In this document: positions 49,238-61,900 of the stretch, piece after piece
Layout of the letters: every line of letters starts with the position of its first letter
Position numbering within the stretch: position 1 is the first letter of the stretch
Origin: Phorcus lineatus
Lineage: Eukaryota > Mollusca > Gastropoda > Trochida > Trochidae
Assembly (NCBI GenBank): GCA_921293015.1
Contig: OV121082.1
Span: 24,777,997-24,841,996 of the forward strand
DNA: 64,000 bases
Reading direction: 5' to 3'
Made by a program: the position numbers and the translations under genes
The notes under the pieces: model-generated
Database searches by the model: none
Told to the model about the DNA's origin: nothing
The model's input: only the letters and a program-made list of their open reading frames with translations

Positions 49238-50776
49238 CTCAACACGGATAGGACGAAAGGTCCTCAATTTTTCTACAAAATGCCGATCCGATGTCATTCT
49301 AGAAAACATGACAGGTAAGCATTATCAACCGATAGGACACCAGATTACATTATCGTTTTTTTTTTCAATGTGATATGATGCGCTAATTTCTATTTATTAA
49401 AACATTTGAATCTTGGTTATTTTATTTGCACCTAAATGGATATTTTACTTTTGGGGTATGATGGTTCATTTGTTATTTTGTAAACCAATTAAATCGATAA
49501 AATCGAATATTAATTTGGTCTTTTGGAGGTTATTTTATTTAAAAATGAAAAAATCTTCACAGTTTGTCATGAAACTTCTATAAATCTCGAAAGCCGTTTC
49601 AATTTTATCGAATTTGATTCTGGGTAAAACTATTTCAAAATGCTAATTTAAGCTTACGCCGATTCGATATTAAAATCTAAACTTGCAAAATGGTATTTTA
49701 ACTATTCATTTACCTTAAGGTTTTAGCCTTGAATTACTAATGTGTTAAACGAGTTTCTTTACGGAAGATAAAATGGCAACTCAAAGTCGGAGTGGTGAGA
49801 TCGAGCCAAGGACGGCCATTAAACTGCAACAATTATTGAAACAACCATTTGTTATTGCAATGGTTGTTGTGTGCAAAAGTGCAAAACAGATTTTTTCCTA
49901 TCCATCGGTAGCGTGGAAACTAAAGCTGGTTTGACCTACATCTAGCTCATGTATTCAAAGGAAGTCACTGCGACTGGTGTAAATAACAGGTTTGATCGAG
50001 CGAAAACGAAACTATGCAGGACTTGCTTTACCTGTTGCATGACAGCTAGTTATTACAGCAGAATCCTATTTTTGTGGAAATGAAATTCAAGGGGAGATTA
50101 CACAGTTCACACAGTATTCTATTAGTTCATGATTAAAACATAACCAAGTGGGGAAATGTAAATGAGCAAAGAAAAAAAAGATAGAAAAAAACCAGTGCAC
50201 ATTCGGTAAAATAAAAACAAGAAAGAGAAGTGAAGCCATTCATCGTTGCTACGAACGTGAAAAATATTGCTAGGGCATTACAAGGCATTGTTTAACAATG
50301 TTTCATTAACAGAATGTTTTATTAACAGACACTTGCATTAAACGAAATCTGTCCTGTGTGCATGGAACTTGTCATTGTGTTTCCCTTTTGTGACAATTTG
50401 TAGCTGTTGTATTTACCAAGCAAATAAATCCAGGGATGTTTAAAAAGCAAATAAATCCAGGGATGTTTCAATCAGACTGCATTGCATTGCATTGCAATGT
50501 TAGGAAGGTGTGCGAACATAACAAAGTAAACTCGCTGACGCTGACAAAATAGATTCGCTTTATGGTATGTTTTGTTGAATACGCAAGTAGTTATTGCAAC
50601 CCATTCGTGAAGTGCAGCGAATAAAAGATTCGAAAATTCCCACATTTACCATTTGATTATTTTCTATTCTATTCTATTTCTAAAATTAGATCTTTCTGGC
50701 AAGAAAAGACTTACATCAATGCTGTCGATCAAAGCTTTAGTTTAAATCACCCTTCATAGTCGTTTAAATCACTCAA
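49238..50776 (+). repeat. Unit 1 of a 1.54 kb tandem repeat
   Basis: Begins CTCAACACGGATAGGACG and ends near TTCATAGTCGTTTAAATC. It contains an ATGCCGATCCGATG segment followed by CATGACAG and a good donor-like GTAAGC (49315), and later ATGGCAACTCAAAGTCGGAG (49773) opening a frame that reads QSRSGEIEPRTAIKLQQLL before being interrupted. A 24 bp direct repeat (AAGCAAATAAATCCAGGGATG) occurs twice at about 50417-50467. I do not recognise the family. Confidence 0.7.
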
Positions 50777-52555
50777 CTCAACACGGATAGGACTAAAGGT
50801 CCTGAATTTTTCTACAAAATGCCGATCCGATGCCATTCTAGAAAACATGACAGGTAAGCATTTTCAACCGATAGGACACCATATAACATTATCGATTTTT
50901 CTCAATGATGCCCTAATTTATATTTGTTTAACCATTTGAATCTTATTTGCACCTAAATGTATAATTACTTTTGGGGTATTATGGTTCATTTGTTATTTTG
51001 TAAACCGATTAAATCGATAAAATCGAATATTAGTTTGGTCTTTTAGGGGTTATTATATTTAAAAATGAAAAAAACTAAACGCCGCTTAATGGATCTTCAC
51101 AGTTTGTCTTGGAACTTCTTCTATAACTCTTGAAAGCCGTTTCAATTTAATCGAATTTGATTCTGGGTAAAATAATTTCAAAATGCTAATTTAAGCTTAC
51201 GCCGATTCGATATTAAAATCTAGACTTGCAAAATGTTATTTTAACTATTCAGTTACCTTAAGGCTTTAACCTTGAATTACTAATGTGTTAAAACAGGTTT
51301 CTTTACGGAAGATAAAATGTCAATTCAAAGTCGGAGTGGTGAAATCGAGCCAAGGACGGTCATTAAACTGCAACAATTATTGAAACAACCATTTGTTATT
51401 GCAATGGTTGTTGTGTGTAAAAATGCAAAACTGATTTTTTTCCCTATCCACTGGTTTGACCTACATCTAGCTCATGTATTCAAAGGAAGTCACTGCGACT
51501 GGTGTAAATAATACGTTTGATCAAGCGAAAACGAAAATATGCAAGGCTTGCTTTACCTGTTGCAAGACAGCTAGTTATTACACAAAAAGGAGAGTTCTAT
51601 AGGGGTATTTTTGTGGGAACGTAATTCAAGGGTACATTCCAGTATATATTCGTCAGTTATTATTACATGATTATAACAAAACCATGTGGGAAAATGTTGA
51701 TGAGCGGAACAATGTAGTTTATTTAGATTGGATAACGTGAAAAATAAGAAATGAAAAATAACACCGACATAAGGTAAAATAAAACAAGAATGAGAAGTGA
51801 AGCCATTCATCGTTGCTACGAACGTGAAAAACATTGCTAGAGCATTACAAGGCATTGTTTATTTGTCTTATCATTAACCATTGGAAAGTGTGTGCACATT
51901 CTATCCATACATATAGTTTATCTTTAAAATTTTGTAACATTTTTAAGTGTACAGCCGCTTTGTCGATATGCCTGAAAACAAAATGTCGGACCTGGTGACT
52001 ATAGGTACATGTATGGCTCTTGGCAGTTTTGTGCCTGCAGTATCGATTACAAGTTTAAGCTAGCGAATGTTAACAATGTTTCATTAACAGAATGTTTCAT
52101 TAACAGAAACTTGCGTTAAATGAAATCTGTCTTGTGGCACTATTTGCATGAAACTTTTGTGTTTCCCTCTTGTGACAATTTGTAGCTGTTGTATTTACTA
52201 AGCAAATAAATCCAGGGATGTTTCATTCAGACTGCATATCATTGGAAGGTTAGGAAGGTGAACAAACATTACAAACTAAACTCGCTGACGCTTTCAAAAT
52301 AGATTCGCTTTTTGTAACATGTTTTGTTGATTACGCATGTCGTTATTGCAACCCATTCGTGATGTCCAGCGGTAATGACATGGGTCGAAAATCTAAGATT
52401 CGAAAAGTCCCACATATTTACCATTTTATTATTTTCTATTGTGTTACAAAATGCTTTTTACAAAAGTATTTAGTTTTTCTCTCGGAAAATTAGTTGGTTT
52501 TTTTGCAAGATGCTGTTGATGAAAGCTTTAGTGTAAGTCACCGTTCATAGTTAAA
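50777..52555 (+). repeat. Unit 2 of the tandem repeat, with a 210 bp extra segment
   Basis: Follows unit 1 directly with the same start (CTCAACACGGATAGGAC) and end (GTTCATAGTTAAATCG). Alignment is good apart from about 210 bp at roughly 51861-52070 that unit 1 lacks. The frame at 51317-51511 is open for 64 codons (QSRSGEIEPRTVIKLQQLL, then FDLHLAHVFKG), longer than in unit 1. No known protein domain. It may be a duplicated low-copy transposon or a decayed duplicated gene segment. Confidence 0.7.
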
Positions 52556-55147
52556 TCGGTGTATGATATAATGCACTATTAGGGTTTATCTTCAGATGAT
52601 CTTATTTTATATTTTACATAAAATTCATACGCTTTATCTCTCATGCAAATGTATTTGTCATCTGTGTGTGCATAAGTGGACTGATATTTACTCAGCGTCT
52701 ACATACTCATTGACGTGACATCGTGCTACTGGGCAAAAACGGTTGTGATGTAGACGTGTGTTTAGGGGAAGTTCCTCAAAAGGTGGGGAAATGCAATTAA
52801 TTCAATATAATATTTTAGCAACTGAAAGACAATTTTTGTAAATTGACTGACACAAAGTCCTATTCCGGAGCCGACTGTTACGATGCTTAGAATCTCATTA
52901 AATTGAGTTCCTAAAGTTGCTGCATTGCGTTACCAAGATATATATCTCACAAGGCCCAATAATTTCACCTCTAGCTACGCTCAAAAGGCCAATCAGCAAA
53001 CCCGCCCCATGCAAGAGACCTCGTCCTCGCGTATACATGTCCCTTCTTCAGTAGACGGATAACAAACATCTCCAACTATTCAATCAAATGAATCACTTAA
53101 AGTTGCAAACAATCGACAATAGCTCCATAAATGGTATAAAAAGTTCAAGAAAAACCTATGAAATTACTATTCGTGAGGCAATATCCGCAAGCCACAAGTT
53201 TTAGCTCTCATGGAAGAGCCAATTAAAAAAAAGCTGTAACTCATTATTTAAAGAAATTGTAGTTCTGAAATACTTATCTATTAATAGATACGTTGAATAA
53301 AAGTTTCTTTTGTTAATTTGTAATTTCATTGTATACTCATTAAATTGCGAACCTGAATAGGAATCTAAGAATACTTCTGTTGTTGATCGATTTGAAACAA
53401 TGCCGATGTAAATTTCCTAATCAAAACAAAAAGCGTTCCGTCAAAAACTGATATATTATAAGTCTATTCGTCAATGAATGGTGATATAGTAGAAAAAAAA
53501 TAACTTCAATTAGCTTGTGGTAAATCGAATAATTACAAGAGTTCATTTCACGATCTACTCCATACTTTGAAAACGCATGTTTAATGACACCAGGAGCAAA
53601 TTGAGTGAATTTCCTTAAAAGCATGTATAGTGTCTTGCCGAAACAATACTTTTATCAACTACGAATCTCATGTCAATTTCACATGTAGACTGACACCAAT
53701 TATTGCTTTTAAGACGGTGTGCTACGTACAATTAAAAACAATTGGACGTAAAATGTAAAAGGTTGTCTTTCAAGTTCTCGACATATCGAATAAATGTATG
53801 TCCGCGATGCAAATTTATTAAATTACCCCTTGCCCTTCAATAACTCATTCACTCATTCCCATACTTAAAGTACCTTGGATACAACATCCATCACACAACA
53901 TTTCGACGTTTACATTTTAACACTTTAAAGAAGAAAATAACAGGGTTTACAAAGTTTTATAAACACAAGTCCTCATAACCTTAGAATCGGAAGGCAGAAG
54001 AAGATTCAATTGGGTGAAATGGATGGGGTAGTAATCGAAATGCGATTAAGGTTAGGCGAGATTATTTTGGATTTAACGCTGCTTTCACTTCTGCTGGTAT
54101 AATCGAAGGGAGAAACCCCGCAACACTTTTGTGGCTATGGACTGCCGTGAAACCTGCGAGCATTGGTCGAACCTAGAGAACCATGGGTGCAATGCTCTGG
54201 AATTCAGTGTAGCTTTGCCCTATGTTCTCGACTGAAAAGTTTTCTACTGCAGACAAAGTTGCCGAGCCCATGGCTGGATTCGAACCCAGGACCTCTTGAT
54301 CTGAAATGCAATTGAATGGGGCTCAACGAGATTGAAAGATTTTGTCTATGTTATTATAAATTTGTTGTTTTGTACACAGGTGAGCCGACAGTTTAGGGGG
54401 TTGTATTTTTAATCTAAGACAGCATGATTCAACTTTTCTTTAGTAATCCTTGCCAGCAATAGGAGTTTTGCAAGTCATCGGGAAAGTTGCATAGCTCCAG
54501 TAACATGCGTTTTTATTAGTAAAGTGACATTGCAGTTTACAACAAAATACTTCATTGTGAAATAACCATGTCAACATGACCTGATCGTATGCAGAGACTG
54601 AAAGGTGAGTAACACTATTACAGACCCTCATTGGGAACATTTAGTGTTCAACACAAGTGTAGGGCATGTTAATGTTAACCACTCTAACCGCTGACATTAC
54701 ACAGACATACATCAAATTACGATGTTGATATTTGAAAAGATAAAATTTAATTAAAAACAACTTAACCATTAATAACGAAAACAATTGTACCCTTTTTCAC
54801 TCGAATTTAAAGGAGGATGTTGTGAATTTATTATATCAAAAGTAGGGGAGAACGGGTTCTGTGTTCGTTCTCTGCTAAATGATAGAGTCACAAATGATTG
54901 GATGTTTGCTTATCCATGAAACCAGGATCGGGGACTATGAATCAAGACTACTAATGTAATGAGCTTGAGATAGATCGCATTAGTGCAGCTATTTATTGTG
55001 ATCCACAATTCACTGGCACTGAAAAGATATGGAAAACAAAGTGTAACTGTCACAACCGATTGTCTTGAGATGACTGCGGAAATATTAACATATCAGGAAC
55101 ACCCATGTACAAACAGGACCCTGCACGTAAAACGATTAGGACCCCTG
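52556..55147. other. Intergenic spacer upstream of gene 2
   Basis: AT-rich non-coding DNA that should include the unplaced first exon and promoter of gene 2, or part of its first intron. I could not identify a phase-compatible ATG exon I would defend. A SINE-like relic is at about 54260-54330. Confidence 0.4.
54255..54335 (-). mobile_element. SINE-like relic with a perfect B box
   Basis: Minus strand reads AAGAGGTCCTGGGTTCGAATCC then AGCCATGGGCTCGGCAAC: a consensus GGTTCGAATCC B box at about 54276-54287 and a TGGGCTC acceptor-stem-like sequence. There is no complete cloverleaf, so it is a tRNA-derived repeat rather than a tRNA gene. Confidence 0.4.
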
Positions 55148-55166
55148 TCGACTACCTCTTTGCATA

Positions 55167-55238
<72 letters not shown>

Positions 55239-55257
55239 TATGCAAAGAGGTAGTCGA
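55148..55257. repeat. (AT)n hairpin with 24 bp unique arms
   Basis: TCGACTACCTCTTTGCATAA on the left and its reverse complement TTATGCAAAGAGGTAGTCGA on the right enclose about 60 bp of pure alternating AT. The whole 110 bp is a near-perfect palindrome. Overlapping open frames here encode only Tyr-Ile repeats and are artefacts. Confidence 0.85.
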
Positions 55258-55914
55258 GGTATATATATATTTCAAAGAAGTGTAAGGAGCTTTAAATGAT
55301 GGCACAATGAAAGGCCGGATAGTTAGAGGATTTATATATTTTTCTCGTCGAATAAAAAGTAGAAACGTATATGACATAGCCACGATTGTTAGTATTTCAA
55401 AATGTTCAACTCCGTGACATGAGAAATACATTGTATTCGATGTGAAAAGTCAAATGTATCTTTCATATGCTCAGAACGTCATACATGTATGAAAGCTTTA
55501 GTCAGATCGCTTCGCTAATCTTGGACATTCAAAGATATCATTGTAATATGACGTCAGTGATGACGACAAATGAGTGTTAGCGTAATTTCTTAGCGTAGAT
55601 TCGCATTTAATGTGATATAATCTCTGTGAAAATACGTTTACTATCTAATCGATAAATGCCGTGTTTCACCGTTGCATGTATGTGTTTATTCATAGCAATT
55701 AACCAATATTTAATACATATATATCAAAGCATTTGGTATGAACTGCAGATGCGGATCCTATAAAACTGATTTTTTTCTCAAAATAGTTTTGCTGATATGG
55801 TGGCATAAATTCGCACAATGCCTTCAGAGAAGAAATAAAAATTGTGTATTTAAACAAGCTTGTTCGAAGAACACTTGTAATTATATATTTATATAAGTTT
55901 GTTTCATTTTGCAG
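55258..55914. other. Non-coding flank of gene 2 exon 2
   Basis: AT-rich; ends with the polypyrimidine tract and CAG (55912-55914) that form the exon 2 acceptor. Confidence 0.45.
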
Positions 55915-58900
55915 TACAAACGATATTGGCCCCATCAACTTCCTCATCAATGGAAAACCATACTCAGGTACATTTTGAACATTTCAGAAACAATCATATT
56001 TATATCGAATAATTGATTATTAACTTTAAATGTCCAATATTTGAGACCAACTGTAAAATAATGATTCAAGTTTAGAAGACAAACAGTTTTAATTTTCCAA
56101 AAGGAATGAAAGTAAGAAAAGTTTTGTTCATGATTCGAACATAACTTGGAACACATGGTTTGTTGTTCATGCATTTTCACAACATCACTATCAAAACATA
56201 TTCCAGTAAATAACATTCGACACTTGTAAGCATTTTTGTAAGTGGCGGATGAGAATGATATAGCGATGTCCCGGAACGACGGTCAAAATCATATCATTGA
56301 TACATTAAAACTATCTCATTAGTATACTACACTCATCATTTGTAACACTTTCAAACGGAGGGGGGAATAATGTAAAACTTTTCCTGAACGACTACCTAAA
56401 TCATTGCATTAAAAACTAATTCATCAGTATATGACATTGATCATTTGAAACCATATTCAAGTGGCGGGTGAGTATGATGTGGAGATGACCCTGAACGACT
56501 ACCTGAGGGAGGTGGCGTGTGTGACGGGCACCAAGGTCATGTGTCGGGAGGGAGGGTGCGGATGCTGCGCTGTCTCGGTCACCAGACTGGTGCACAACAC
56601 GGACAAGGAGACCACAACATCCATCAACTCCGTGAGTGGCCTCCTTATCTTCTCTCTTTGGAATCTAAATATTCTGAATTGGCCACAGTCGGTCTGATTA
56701 AAATCGTCCATGTTCCGAGGAATTAAAGCTCCAAAATATTGACTTTGTTGAGATTCGAACTCGTTACGTCTATGACTTTACACGGTTTGACCATCCACAC
56801 GTAGCATAGTCTCAGTTAATCAATCCCAATGCCTCCGGCAAAAGCATTCGGTATCAGTATCTAGAAATAATAACTCCCGTTTCAGGACCCATGTGTATAT
56901 GAAGAGATATGAAAATAAAAGTAACATACTGCGCAGTATGTAATATATAAGTACTTCTGTATACAAACATGTACCTATCACATACATTCAAATTCGTCTT
57001 TCTCTTTCTCTGGCAGCAATATTTTACTTTTACTCTTTGCTCGTGAGTTGGAAAACACATTCAACAAAGAGGGAAACTCATTTTATTAACACAGCTAAAT
57101 CATCAGGTAAATGACATATCAGCAGATAATTTGCGATATTGATTTGAGTGTTACAGAATACCAACACATATGTAATAATCGTCTCGTATTCTAGTGCTTG
57201 TGCCCACTATACAGTGTTGACGGGTGGCACATCACTACAGTGGAAGGTCTCGGCAACTCCAAGGACGGGTTTCATCCCATTCAGGAGAGAATCGCCAAAT
57301 ACAACGGGACACAATGTGGCTATTGTACCCCGGGAATGGTCATGAATATGTATGGGTAGGTATCACACATTTGTTTTACAGCGAATGCCTGAAACTTTAT
57401 GTTTTAACAACAACACTACATATGTATATACTTAGAAATCGCCGCAATAAAGGAATGACAAAACTCATGCAAATTCATCTAGATCAACCCGTCATTATTA
57501 CCTGGCGGCCGATACGGTAATATGTTAATATTGACAGCATTTTATTGCATTGAAGTGTGGTTTTAGTATGCATAACTTTAATATTGAAAATACCGATAAC
57601 CTAACTTTCGTTATTCCATTCTTTACGAAATCACAGACGATATGATAACAAACATTATTATTACTAGTAGAAAATGTGCACATGTGCATTTTTTTATTTG
57701 CACATGTGCGTACCAGAAGTAAAAGATAATACCATTAATGAAATCGTTGAAAGAGTTAAATCCAAAAGCGTTTAAATACAAATTTAGGTTCCATGAATTC
57801 TAAAGAACAATGCCCTGAAATCATCAACTACAAGACATCCATATGCTTTCACTTGTTCCGGAAAATGGGAAGCCAAGCTCATTTCTTTTCAAATTTATGA
57901 AGCAACGATTTTGAAAATAAATGGAATGTCGCTTTCATTCCAAATGTTCAAATTATCTACAATTAAAAATTTCTGTGACCGCGTTTGCTGATAAACGAGT
58001 TTAAATTTTACACAAACATTGCTCCCTTTTTTTAACAAGGGTGATGCTTAAAAACTAGTACTAATATCAAAAGATTTTGTGAAACATTATTATCTCAGGA
58101 TCCTACAGAAGAACCCGCAGCCGACAGAACGTGAGATTGAGGACCAGTTTGGAGGGAACATCTGTCGATGTACAGGATACAGACCTATACTGGACGCCAT
58201 GAAGTCATTTGCCAAGGACTCGAAAGATCCGGCAGCATCCTGCATAGACATTGAGGTAAGCATCATAAAGCAACATTGAGAATGAGGCGTGTTTCAGAGA
58301 TAGATTAAGAGATTATTATGTTTTGTGTTATGCTTCTCGAATAAATTTCTAATAATTTTAATAACTCTAATAATAATTTTTTAAAATACAGTGTCATTAA
58401 ACACATTTGTTTCAAAGGATCTGAAGATTTGCCCACGGACCGGTAAAGCTTGTGAGGACCACGGTGATCGTGCTAACAGAAATTCAGCTAATGGGTCAAA
58501 TAAGGGATCGGGCAATGCTACGGCTAAAGGGTCTCCTAGTGATGATGGATTCGTCACCAAAGCAGGGGACAAAACATGGTACCGGCCAGATACTGTGCAA
58601 CAACTCGTCAAAATTCTGCAGACAGACAAAGGAAAGCAAATCAGGCTTGTTTGTGGCAACACGTCTACCGGTAAGTAAATAACACTTTCAGAAAAAATTA
58701 ATTGAAGTGGTCTCTATTTCTGTCTGTCTCTCTGTGTGAAGTAATTGACAGAACTTTGTTTCAAATTTATAAATGACTTTTGTAAAGAGTTGCATCACTT
58801 GCATCTCCCCTTATCTGTAAAATTTTTATCCATTTAAAACCCTGCTAGTATCTGTTTTGCAGGCGTTTTCAAAAACGAAGGACCATTTGATGTCTATGTT

Positions 58901-61900
58901 GATCTTCATGATATAAAGGCTTTCAGCAAGATTGAGGTCAGTGTTGATTTTACTTCATTATAAATGTATTATCGAGTTAACACTTTGTTCTTTTGTAAAA
59001 TATGCAATTTGAAGATGTTAAGAATATAAATGTCTTATGTCTCAGATGTAAATTTTATCGAGATTTTTTAGATTTTTTTGAAGAGTCGTTTGATCTCAAA
59101 CATCACACGATTTTCATCTAGTCATTTAATTTGTGGATAAGTCGTTGTTGCAATGAATTCATAGTCACATTAACAAAATGTTTAAAACGTTTGGTGTATT
59201 TTATCTATTTTTGCTGAATCATTGATGTTTAGGAATAAATATTTCAAAGAGTAAGTACAATTAAAGCAATACAAAAAAATCTGTGATTCAACACTGTGGT
59301 AATACTTCAACATCAAACGAAAAAGTATATCGGTTATCGGAAAAATAGAAAAACGACATTTTCCCTTGTCGATCATTGTCAAAACAAACTTTAAAGAACA
59401 AGTAGTAAATAAGTAACTTACTTTCATTATGTGTACAGGCTTCTCGGAGCAGTTTCAAATTTGGATCAACTTTGTCTATATCGCAACTGATGGATGCCAT
59501 GGCAGCAAGGGCCACGGAGAATGGGTACAGCTATTTCAGCGCAATAGTCAGTCACTTCGAGAAGATTGGAAACGTTCTTGTCAGAAACGTAAGAAATTTT
59601 GTCTAAGTCTAGGATCCTTTGAAAAATACATTATGATATCAAAGAATTCAACTCGCTTGTCATATTCAAATGCAAAGTAAATCATAATTCATGGTTTCAA
59701 ATTACAATCCACGGTACGTCGCCTGGTGTTCTGTCAAAATCGAGACTTGTTCTTTATTGTCACAATATTGAACCAAAGAGCATCGGAATAATCGTTTCAT
59801 CAATAACTAATACTTTTCGATTAAAAACCTCTATTTATAACGTTACGTAAATGTGACCGCAACAAACAAACCATGAGTGTTAAGCTTTGTCATATTCCAA
59901 AGCTATAAAATTTTATAATAAAAAAATTATGGATGTTTATGACTTTCACATAGGATTGTGCATCTAGAATAGAGAGACATTGGAATTCTTTATCAATACT
60001 ATTACTACGTGATTTCCTCCCTAACATTTCTTATGGAATATTCAATTTTTAGATTTATGTTTTTTATATTTTGATGTGAACGTCACTCCTTCACTATGTT
60101 GTCTACATGCTACAGGCTGGATCCTGGGCGGGCAATCTGATGATGAAACATGCCCACCCTGATTTTCCCTCTGATATTTTTACTCCTCTCGAAGCAGCTG
60201 GAGCTGAGATCAACATTTTGGGTAAGTGTCGTGTTTGTTTAAAACATGGTTGACATTACCCGTTCATTTATATGATAAGTGCACGACTGCACATACAGCA
60301 ATTTAGGTTGTAAGTGGATGCTTACTAGTTTTCTTATGAGATTAGACAAAAAAACCCATATCTTCTGGGATGAAAGCTCTAAATGGATTCCTTGATAAAC
60401 AACTCTTCAAACTGGAGATACGTGTTGCTTTCCTGGTTTACGCTCAAATCTTGCAATGGCTACATTGGAAATATATTACGTGCAGTTGGAATGTACCTCT
60501 AGATAGACAATAATTGTTTCAGCTTATCCCATTCTTCATTATTATCAAACGAAAACGAATGATTAAAATGATACCTAAATGAATTATTCATACTTATATG
60601 GATTTTTTTCAATTTACAATCTTCAAAAAATTTATTTTTTTTTCCAAACTTAATTTCATAAAAAGGTCGAATGACTTATTGTGTTAGGAAAAAACTTATC
60701 ATTTTACAATGCCAAAACGTAAACCAGTGAAACGTGTTGCTTATATGTGTGTCTGATGATTTGTTTATTTTGGGTATCAGACGGGAAGGATGGTCACATG
60801 AAAACTTACCCTCTGCTGAGTTTGGTCGAGAAGATGGACATGACCAACAAGGTCATCGTGTCTGTTGAACTCTTCAAGCATGAAATGAGGTTCAGGTTCG
60901 GATCTTACAAGATCATGCCCAGATCACAGGTAACAGTACCATGTCTAGTCCGATACCGTAATAGTACCAAAAGTCTTCTCTTCGTAGTTACCAATTCATT
61001 CTGATCCAAGATGTTTTTGCTGTTTGCTATGATTGAACGAAATATTCTACACATCTTTGCCTGTACAAGTCTATACATAGTGTCTAACAATGCAGATTGT
61101 AAATATTATGCAAATCTTTTTAACATATCTATGTATTTGTTTTTTACCAAACACTGTCACTCATATCTAGCTGTCTAATCCTTTTTTTGAAAGTATATTA
61201 TAATTCCCCCGCTTACTAGATTGCTACCATCTAAGTGATCATGAGAAATTATGCCAACATGTTCTATTCTGTCTTAAAATGTAACAAAAATTTCAGAACG
61301 CCCACGCCTACGTAAACGCTGCTTTCCGTGTGACAATGGACAAGAATTCATGCCAGGTTCTTGGGAAACCTTCCCTTGTCTATGGCGGGATCAACAAGTC
61401 TACGGTATTTTGTTACATTCTTATTGAAATAATTTAAAACCTACCCCTCGCTGCGTTTCCGATCTGCGCACTGCTCTGTAGGGGTTATAACAGGTGACGT
61501 TGTCAGTGACCTTTCACCTTACAAACAATTAGAGACCCGTTGAAATATCAAATCGTAGCGAAGGCTTGCTTGCCTCTTCATTGCTTCACTGTTTTCTACG
61601 GAGACCCGCACTTTTTATATCTTTCGAAGGTAAGAGAGTACAGTGGTTATTCTTTCAAATATGTTCGAAGATATTCTTTTCATTATGGGGGAAATCTTTG
61701 CAATTCTTACTGTCTGTGATGTTTGAATTCTACACAATCAGTTTGAAATTACAACTTAAATTACAGTCAATCCATAAAACAATGGCTTTTTGACAATATT
61801 TCAATCCGTTAACATGTTAAAAATCTTACGGATAACCAAAAACAACATTCAAACCATTATTTAGCTTTTTATTTATACATGATTTATTGATTGCCACTTC

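Noticed and set aside
54255-54335. A tRNA gene on the minus strand
   Set aside because: Perfect B box and a TGGGCTC end, but no matching 5' acceptor stem and no convincing A box.
54983-55431. Open frames encoding long Tyr-Ile runs on both strands
   Set aside because: They are translations of the (AT)n core of the hairpin at 55148-55257.
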